Below, in pieces: positions 55,599 through 64,000 of a stretch of DNA of 64,000 bases; the first letter of the stretch is position 1; each line of letters opens with the position of its first letter. A program made the translations under genes and the position numbers. The stretch comes from Sphingomonas sp. LT1P40. Lineage in GTDB: Bacteria; Pseudomonadota; Alphaproteobacteria; Sphingomonadales; Sphingomonadaceae. Where the stretch lies: assembly GCF_036663835.1 (NCBI RefSeq), contig NZ_JAXOJT010000001.1:2170001-2234000 (forward strand), given 5' to 3'. The notes beneath the pieces were generated by a model that was not told the origin of the DNA, did no database searches, and saw nothing but the letters and a program-made list of their open reading frames with translations.

Positions 55599-56394
55599 TC
55601 AGCTACTCGCCGAAGCTGCGAAGACCCAATCTCGGCGGTTCGCGGCCAGTTTTCGGCTCCCCCCAAGAGCGGACAGCGGCAAGGCCGCTCTTGATGTCGC
55701 CAAGATGGCGATGGGCTGGCCATCATAGCCCTCGATCGCGCGCAACAGCGCACCGACGCCCTGGTGATCGAGTATAGCTGCATGGTGCGTAGCGACTGGC
55801 GCGACTAACGCCCCGCGGAGCGCCGCTGCTGGATCAGCGGACGCACGAGCCGTCGAAACAGCATATCGAAAAACGCGACTAGCGAATGACCGCATCCGTC
55901 GCGCCGTTTCTAGATGCCCGCGCGCTTCGATTTTCTTTAGTGCCGCCAGCAGCTTGATCGGGGTGATTTCTTCGACCGGGCGCGTGGCCAAAGCCGGCTC
56001 TAACAGTGACAATAGCCAGCGCGCTTTGCCAACCGTTACGGCGGCTCGCCCTTCGCGCTCAGACTTTACTATGTATTCGTCCGCCACCGCCTTGAATGTT
56101 GTTGCTGCCTTCATCGTTGCATCCAGCCGATCGATGCGCTTTTTCTCGGATGGGTCGATCCCAGACGCTATTAATTTGCGCGCCTCCGCACTGCGTTCCC
56201 GGGCATCCTTCAACGTCACATCGGGATAGCGACCGAGCGACAGCTTCTTTTCCTTGCCCGCGATCCGATACTTCAACCGCCACAGCTTGCCAGCCCTACG
56301 GCTGGACTAGAAGGAACAGGCCACGCTCATCTGAAAGCTTGATCGGCTTCGGGCCAGGTTTAGCCGCGCGGATGGCAACATCATTTAGAGGCAT
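55599..56394 (-). pseudogene. Frameshifted, truncated P4-type tyrosine integrase remnant
   Basis: The reverse strand from the ATG at 56394 reads MPLNDVAIRAAKPGPKPIKL, then LSDERGLFLLVQP, and hits a stop. One base out of frame the protein resumes as KLWRLKYRIAGKEKKLSLGR and continues through LKDARERSAEARKLIASGID, the DUF4102 N-terminus and core-binding region (LEPALATRPVEEITPIKLLAALKK) of P4-type integrases. Homology stops near AIEGYDGQP (about 55720), before the catalytic domain; the Arg/His/Arg/Tyr residues are missing and the following 40 codons do not resemble an integrase. So the gene has one frameshift near 56298 and a lost 3' half. It lies 150 bases from the 3' end of tRNA-Leu, a typical integration site. 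No intact gene is seen between 55402 and 55598. Confidence 0.8.
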
Positions 56395-56546
56395 GGGGCC
56401 CACTCCAAATTAGATTTTGAAATGGCCCCCAACTTGGCCCCCAAATACGCCCGACTGTGGGCGAACGGCGGCGGACGGCAGCGACCAGATTCATCGCAGA
56501 TTTCCGGGGCTTTTTCAACTGTGGCGGATCACCGCGCACAGGTAAA

Positions 56547-56633
56547 TGGTGCCCAGAAGAGGACTCGAACCTCCACGACCTTGCGATCGCCAGCACCTGA
56601 AGCTGGTGCGTCTACCAATTCCGCCATCTGGGC
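56547..56633 (-). tRNA. tRNA-Leu (anticodon CAG)
   Basis: On the reverse strand an 87-base cloverleaf begins GCCCAGATGGCGGAATTGG. It has D-loop TTGGTAGACGCA, anticodon loop CTTCAGGT (anticodon bases 56599-56597), a long type-II variable arm, T-arm GGTTCGAGTCC and acceptor TCTGGGCACCA with encoded CCA. The long variable arm and anticodon CAG identify leucine. The integrase remnant begins 153 bases beyond its 3' end. Confidence 0.95.
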
Positions 56634-56777
56634 ACGGGGTAGGCGGCGGCCTTTAGGGGGCGGCTGGTTGCGTTGTCAACCGGCACTTCGCGCGACACTT
56701 CAGATGGTTGCCCTTTGGCGCGGCGCGGGGCATTGGAGGGCGCGGGTTCGAACACCGGATTTTATACAGAGGGCGCG

Positions 56778-57710
56778 ATGAAGGACAGGCTGGTGACGTT
56801 GATCGGCGGCGGCGGGTTCGTCGGGCGCTATGTCGCACAGGCGCTGCTGAAAGCGGGCGCGCGCGTTCGCATTGCCCAGCGCGATCCTCGCAGCGCGCTG
56901 TTTCTGAAACCGCAGGGCGGCCTTGGCCAGACGCAGTTCGTCGCGGTCGATGTGCGTCGCCCCGAATCGCTCGCCCGCTCGCTGGCGGGCTCGGACGCCG
57001 TCGTAAACCTGGTCGGCGTGTTCGGCAGTGCGATGCGCGACGTCAACGCGATCGGTGCGGGCAATGTCGCAAAGGCGGCGGCCGCCGCCGGTGCCACTGC
57101 GTTCGTGCAGGTTTCCGCGATCGGCGCGGATGAGGAATCGCCGTCCGCCTATGGCCGGTCGAAGGGCGAGGGCGAACGCCTCGTCCGCGCCGCCTTTCCC
57201 GCCGCCACGATTCTGCGCCCCTCGCTGATCTTCGGGCAGGAGGATGCGTTCGTGAACCGCTTCGCCGCGCTCGCCGCGATGCTGCCGGTGGTTCCGGTGC
57301 TGCGCGGCGGCACGCGGATCCAGCCGGTGTGGGTCGCCGATGTCGCCGCGGCGATCGTCAAGGCAGTGAGCGAACCCCTGACGTTCGGTAGCAAGACGCT
57401 CGAACTCGGCGGGCCGGAGGTGTTGAGCTTCACCGCCTTCCACCGCTGGCTGGTCAGCGCGATCGGCGCGGACAAGCCGGTGGTGGAGCTGCCCGATGTC
57501 GTTGGCGCGGGGATGGCCGCACTCGGATTTCTGCCGGGTGCGCCGATCACAAAGGATCAGTGGCTGATGCTGCAACAGGATAATGTCGCGTCGGGGGACG
57601 GCTTCGCGGCGCTCGGCATCGTCCCCGCCCCGCTCGGCGCAGTCGCTCCGGCCTGGCTGGTGCAGTATCGCAAGCACGGGCGCTTTACCGGCACGCGTCA
57701 GGCTGCCTGA
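56778..57710 (+). CDS. NAD(P)-binding protein, complex I NDUFA9-subunit family
   Basis: A 310-residue atypical SDR. The N-terminal Rossmann motif is TLIGGGGFVGRYVAQALL, followed by VAVDVRRPESL, VNLVGVFG, VSAIGADEESPSAYGRSKGEGE (YxxxK in AYGRSK) and ILRPSLIFGQEDAFVNRFA. This pattern matches the NDUFA9/complex-I-assembly family of bacterial NAD(P)H-binding proteins widespread in alphaproteobacteria. Its reaction in bacteria is not defined, and it may bind NADPH structurally. The ATG at 56778 directly precedes the Rossmann strand. It faces away from tRNA-Leu and begins the conserved housekeeping side of the window. Confidence 0.85.
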   Translation: MKDRLVTLIGGGGFVGRYVAQALLKAGARVRIAQRDPRSALFLKPQGGLGQTQFVAVDVRRPESLARSLAGSDAVVNLVGVFGSAMRDVNAIGAGNVAKAAAAAGATAFVQVSAIGADEESPSAYGRSKGEGERLVRAAFPAATILRPSLIFGQEDAFVNRFAALAAMLPVVPVLRGGTRIQPVWVADVAAAIVKAVSEPLTFGSKTLELGGPEVLSFTAFHRWLVSAIGADKPVVELPDVVGAGMAALGFLPGAPITKDQWLMLQQDNVASGDGFAALGIVPAPLGAVAPAWLVQYRKHGRFTGTRQAA

Positions 57711-57790
57711 TCCCATCCTTGCCGATATCGCCCGATACCGCACCCGTTCGTGTGCGCCCCTTGACCTGACTTTGCTCTGGAGACTGCCCC

Positions 57791-58591
57791 GTGGGTGATC
57801 TGATTACCGCGATTCTGCTGGGGATTGTCGAGGGGATCACCGAGTTCCTGCCGGTTTCGTCGACCGGCCACCTGATCCTCGCTACCGAATTGCTGGGCTA
57901 TGCCGCCGAGAAATGGGCGGTGTTCAACATCGCGATTCAGCCTGGCGCGATCCTGGCGATCGTGCTGATCTACTGGCGCACCTTCTGGAACGCCTTTACC
58001 GGCCTGTTCCGCTGGGACCCCGAATCGGTGGCGTTCGTGCGCAATTTGCTGATCGCGTTCATCCCCGCCGTCGTGCTCGGCCTCGCATTCGGGGACCATA
58101 TCGAACTGCTGCTCGAAAACGCGGTGGTCGTCGCCTGGGCGTTGATCGCCGGGGGTATCGCCATCTTGGTGGTCGAGAAGCTGGCGAAGACAACCGATGC
58201 CGGTGGCGTGGCGAATGTCACCTTCAAGACATCGGCATGGATCGGCGTGATCCAGTGTCTGGCGATGATCCCGGGGGTCAGCCGGTCGGGCGCGACGATC
58301 CTGGGCGCGATGGCGATGGGCGTCGATCGCAAGACTGCGGCGGAGTTCAGCTTCTTCCTCGCACTGCCGACGCTGACCGGCGCGACCGTGCTGCAATTGT
58401 TCAAGCATCGCGCCGAACTGACCGCCGACGATTTCGGGCTTATCGGGGTCGGCATGCTGGTTTCATTCGTGGTCGCGTGGATCGTGGTGAAGGCGTTTCT
58501 CGCCGTGGTGACGCGCTACGGCTTTGCGCCCTTTGCTTGGTATCGCATCGTCGCCGGGACCGCCGCACTGATCTGGCTTACATACAGATAA
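57791..58591 (+). CDS. uppP: Undecaprenyl-diphosphatase UppP (BacA)
   Basis: A 266-residue integral membrane protein with about eight helices and the two BacA signature loops: GIVEGITEFLPVSSTGHLIL near the N-terminus and MIPGVSRSGATILGAM in the middle. It removes a phosphate from undecaprenyl diphosphate to recycle the lipid carrier for peptidoglycan and other envelope polymers, and confers bacitracin tolerance when overexpressed. GTG start at 57791, 80 bases after the preceding gene. Length is normal for the family. Confidence 0.95.
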   Translation: MGDLITAILLGIVEGITEFLPVSSTGHLILATELLGYAAEKWAVFNIAIQPGAILAIVLIYWRTFWNAFTGLFRWDPESVAFVRNLLIAFIPAVVLGLAFGDHIELLLENAVVVAWALIAGGIAILVVEKLAKTTDAGGVANVTFKTSAWIGVIQCLAMIPGVSRSGATILGAMAMGVDRKTAAEFSFFLALPTLTGATVLQLFKHRAELTADDFGLIGVGMLVSFVVAWIVVKAFLAVVTRYGFAPFAWYRIVAGTAALIWLTYR

Positions 58592-58659
58592 GGCCGAATC
58601 GGTTCTTTATTGTAATGAAATTGCGCAGACACGGTATCTATTCCGATAATCATCTCCAG

Positions 58660-58682
58660 ATAGGTAAGTAAAGCTTACCTAT
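58660..58682. promoter_or_regulatory. Perfect inverted repeat upstream of gltD
   Basis: ATAGGTAAG (58660-58668) and CTTACCTAT (58674-58682) form a perfect nine-base inverted repeat with a five-base AT-rich centre. It lies 50 bases before the gltD start, in an AT-rich promoter-like stretch between uppP and gltD. A dimeric repressor or activator site is more likely than a terminator because no T run follows. Confidence 0.5.
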
Positions 58683-58731
58683 ATCGTGTTTTCCGCGTGA
58701 CTCGCCTCGCAAAATCTGCCAACCGCGCCGC

Positions 58732-60186
58732 ATGGCAAAAGAGGTCATGCTCCAATTCGTCGATCGTGCGCAGGCGTTCCCGCTCAAGCGCGACCCCCAG
58801 CTACGCGCAGAGGATTTCCGCGAGATCGCGGAACGCTATGCGCCGCCCACTGCGGAGGAACAGGCCGGACGCTGCTCGCAATGCGGCGTCCCCTATTGCT
58901 CGGTCCATTGCCCGCTGCACAACCACATCCCGGACTGGCTGCGCCTGACCGCCGAGGGGCGTCTGCGTGAGGCCTATGAGCTGAGCAATGCGACCTCGAC
59001 CATGCCCGAAATTTGCGGCCGCATCTGTCCGCAGGACCGGCTGTGCGAGGGCAATTGCGTCATCGAGGCATCCGGCCACGGCACGGTCACCATCGGGTCG
59101 GTCGAGAAGTTTATCACCGACACGGCCTGGGAAAATGGCTGGGTCGAACCGCTCGTCCCCGGTCGCGCGCGCGGCCAGTCGGTCGGCGTGATCGGCGCGG
59201 GTCCGGCGGGCCTTACCGCCGCTGAATATCTGCGCGTGCTGGGGTATGAGGCCCATATCTACGACCGCCACGACCGGCCCGGCGGCCTGCTCACTTACGG
59301 CATCCCCGGCTTCAAACTGGAGAAGGACGTCGTCACCCGCCGCACCGATCGGCTGGCAGACGGCGGTATCGTCTTTCACAACGGGTTCGAGGTCGGACGC
59401 GACGCCACACTAGCCGAGCTCCGCCAGCGCCACGACGCGATCCTGATCGCCACCGGGGTTTACAAGGCTCGCGCGATCCGCGCACCCGGCGTGGGTGCGA
59501 ACGGCGTGGTCGAGGCGCTCGATTACCTGATCGCGTCCAACCGCAAGGGCTTTGGCGACGCCGTCCCCGCCTATGACGACGGCTCGCTGAATGCCGAAGG
59601 CAAGCATGTCGTCGTCATCGGCGGCGGCGATACCGCGATGGATTGCGTCCGCACCGCAATGCGCCAAGGCGCGGCATCGGTAAAGTGTCTCTACCGCCGC
59701 GACCGTGCCAACATGCCGGGGTCACAGCGCGAGACCAAGAATGCCGAGGAGGAAGGCGTCGAGTTCGTCTGGCTCTCCGCCCCCGAAGCATTCGAGGGCG
59801 GCGACACGGTGACCAGCGTCAAGGCCACCGGCATGCGTCTCGGCGCCCCCGACGCCTCTGGCCGACGCGCACCCGAACCCGATCCGGGTGCAGGCTTCGA
59901 CGTCCCCGCCGATCTGGTCATCAAGGCGCTGGGCTTCGATGCCGAGGACTTGCCCGCCCTGTTCGCCGAGCCGCAGCTGGGCGTCACCCGCTGGGGCACG
60001 ATCCGCACCGACGCGCGCACGATGATGTCCAACCTCGACGGCGTGTTCGCAGCGGGCGACATCGTCAAGGGCGCGAGCCTGGTGGTCCAAGCGATCCGCG
60101 ACGGCCGCGATGTCAGCGAACGCATGCACAACTGGCTGAAGGCACAGGCGACCGCCCCTGCAGCCAAGGCGCGGGAAGCGGCATGA
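58732..60186 (+). CDS. gltD: Glutamate synthase small (beta) subunit GltD
   Basis: A 484-residue NADPH-dependent subunit. Two cysteine clusters, CSQCGVPYCSVHCP and CGRICPQDRLCEGNC, bind [4Fe-4S] centres. GVIGAGPAGLTAAEYL binds FAD, and VVIGGGDTAMDCVRTA binds NADPH, followed by AAGDIVKGASLVV. It passes electrons from NADPH to GltB for making glutamate from 2-oxoglutarate and glutamine. The ATG at 58732 gives the conserved MAKE.MLQFVD start; an ATG five codons later has a better-looking AAGAGG and is an alternative. Its stop overlaps the DUF2059 gene (ATGA). Confidence 0.95.
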   Translation: MAKEVMLQFVDRAQAFPLKRDPQLRAEDFREIAERYAPPTAEEQAGRCSQCGVPYCSVHCPLHNHIPDWLRLTAEGRLREAYELSNATSTMPEICGRICPQDRLCEGNCVIEASGHGTVTIGSVEKFITDTAWENGWVEPLVPGRARGQSVGVIGAGPAGLTAAEYLRVLGYEAHIYDRHDRPGGLLTYGIPGFKLEKDVVTRRTDRLADGGIVFHNGFEVGRDATLAELRQRHDAILIATGVYKARAIRAPGVGANGVVEALDYLIASNRKGFGDAVPAYDDGSLNAEGKHVVVIGGGDTAMDCVRTAMRQGAASVKCLYRRDRANMPGSQRETKNAEEEGVEFVWLSAPEAFEGGDTVTSVKATGMRLGAPDASGRRAPEPDPGAGFDVPADLVIKALGFDAEDLPALFAEPQLGVTRWGTIRTDARTMMSNLDGVFAAGDIVKGASLVVQAIRDGRDVSERMHNWLKAQATAPAAKAREAA

Positions 60187-60721
60187 TCCGCGCCGCCATC
60201 GCCGCCGCGTCGCTCGCGCTCGCCGCCCCCGCTTTCGCGCAGGGCGATCCCGCCGCGATCGCCGCTGCCGAACGACTGGTCGAGGCAATGGGCGTCGGCC
60301 AGCAGTTCGATCAGATGTTCGCCATGATGGCTCCGATGATGGCCAAAAACGCGATGGCACAGCTTGAGGCGGGACAGGCCAGCCGCCCGTTCTTCGAGGA
60401 GCTGGTCAAGGGCGACTATGCCCGCAAACAGCGCATGGAAGCGATCCTGGCGGAGGAATATCTGTCCGCCATGCGTGCCCAGACGCCGCGCATGAAGCGC
60501 GAATATGCCCGCGAATATGCCGGCGTGTTCACCGCCGCCGAACTCGATCAGCTCGCCGCCTTCTTCAGCCAGGGTACGGGGGCGAAGTTCATCGCCGAGA
60601 CCGCCGGTCTCCAGACCAAATTGGGTCAGGTCGGCCAGCGCATCGGACTCGAAGTCGGCATGGTCGCCACCCCCAAGGCACTGGAACGCGCCAAGAGCGA
60701 ACTCGACGCGGAGACGAAGAA

Positions 60722-60725
<4 letters not shown>
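60183..60725 (+). CDS. DUF2059 domain protein, secreted
   Basis: A 180-residue protein with a signal peptide (MIRAAIAAASLALAAPAFAQ). A helical DUF2059-like domain follows, with methionine-rich FDQMFAMMAPMMAKNAMAQ and the conserved pattern VFTAAELDQLAAFFSQGTGAKFI. The family is widespread in alphaproteobacteria and has no known activity; it is probably periplasmic. It is inserted between gltD and gltB with a four-base overlap at each side (ATGA and GTGA), so it is translated as part of the glutamate synthase operon. Why a periplasmic protein is coupled to a cytoplasmic enzyme is unclear. Confidence 0.82.

Positions 60726-64000
<3,275 letters not shown>

Noticed and set aside
55433..55783. 116-codon minus-strand open frame overlapping the integrase remnant
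   Set aside because: Its first part is just the integrase remnant read in another frame. The rest has no recognisable domain and no clear ribosome-binding site.
56422..56781. Plus-strand open frame running through tRNA-Leu
   Set aside because: It reads through a well-formed tRNA gene on the opposite strand and shows no protein features.

Overview
The window reads as a chromosomal segment of a plant-polysaccharide-degrading alphaproteobacterium of the Sphingomonas type. The DNA is GC-rich. It carries three TonB-dependent receptors, Caulobacter-type xyl (Weimberg) genes, tryptophan-halogenase-like flavoproteins next to glycoside hydrolases, and the gene order gltD-DUF2059-gltB. The species cannot be fixed from sequence alone.

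Layout. (1) 1-17.9 kb is a pectin-type locus. A seven-gene minus-strand operon, almost all stop/start overlaps, encodes a DeoR regulator, a sugar isomerase-like TIM barrel, a pectate lyase, L-lactate dehydrogenase, an L-rhamnose-1-dehydrogenase-like SDR, GlcD and GlcE (cut by the window edge). Divergently transcribed are a two-subunit transketolase, an FGGY kinase, a TonB receptor, an MFS transporter, a GH28 pectinase and a DUF5060/DUF4038 glycosidase. The isomerase, FGGY kinase and split transketolase together match the transketolase route for D-apiose, the branched pentose of rhamnogalacturonan-II and apiogalacturonan (inference). (2) 18-22.7 kb holds a second TonB receptor and a xylose-type MFS symporter. 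(3) 22.8-55.3 kb is a hemicellulose (glucuronoxylan) locus: TonB receptor, GH3, GH10 xylanase, GH67 alpha-glucuronidase, LacI regulator, XylD, xylXABC plus an acetylesterase, GH43, a second GH3, and GH5. Three intact tryptophan-halogenase-like enzymes, one degenerate paralogue and two 2-oxoglutarate-oxygenase-like proteins lie inside these operons. Five near-identical palindromes (TGRTAGCGCTAYCA type) sit in front of the transcription units and define a local LacI regulon. (4) 55.4-56.6 kb holds a frameshifted, truncated P4-type integrase beside tRNA-Leu(CAG), a probable scar of an integrated element. (5) 56.7-64 kb is housekeeping: an NDUFA9-like NAD(P)-binding protein, UppP, GltD, a DUF2059 protein, and GltB (cut by the right edge).

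How it works together (inference). Secreted enzymes cut pectin or xylan, TonB receptors import oligosaccharides, and periplasmic GH43, GH3, GH67 and esterase enzymes release sugars, which MFS carriers take to the cytoplasm. Xylose is oxidised to 2-oxoglutarate by XylB-C-D-X-A. Apiose would go through apulose and apulose 4-phosphate to xylulose 5-phosphate and dihydroxyacetone phosphate. Rhamnose-derived L-lactate would be oxidised by LldD.
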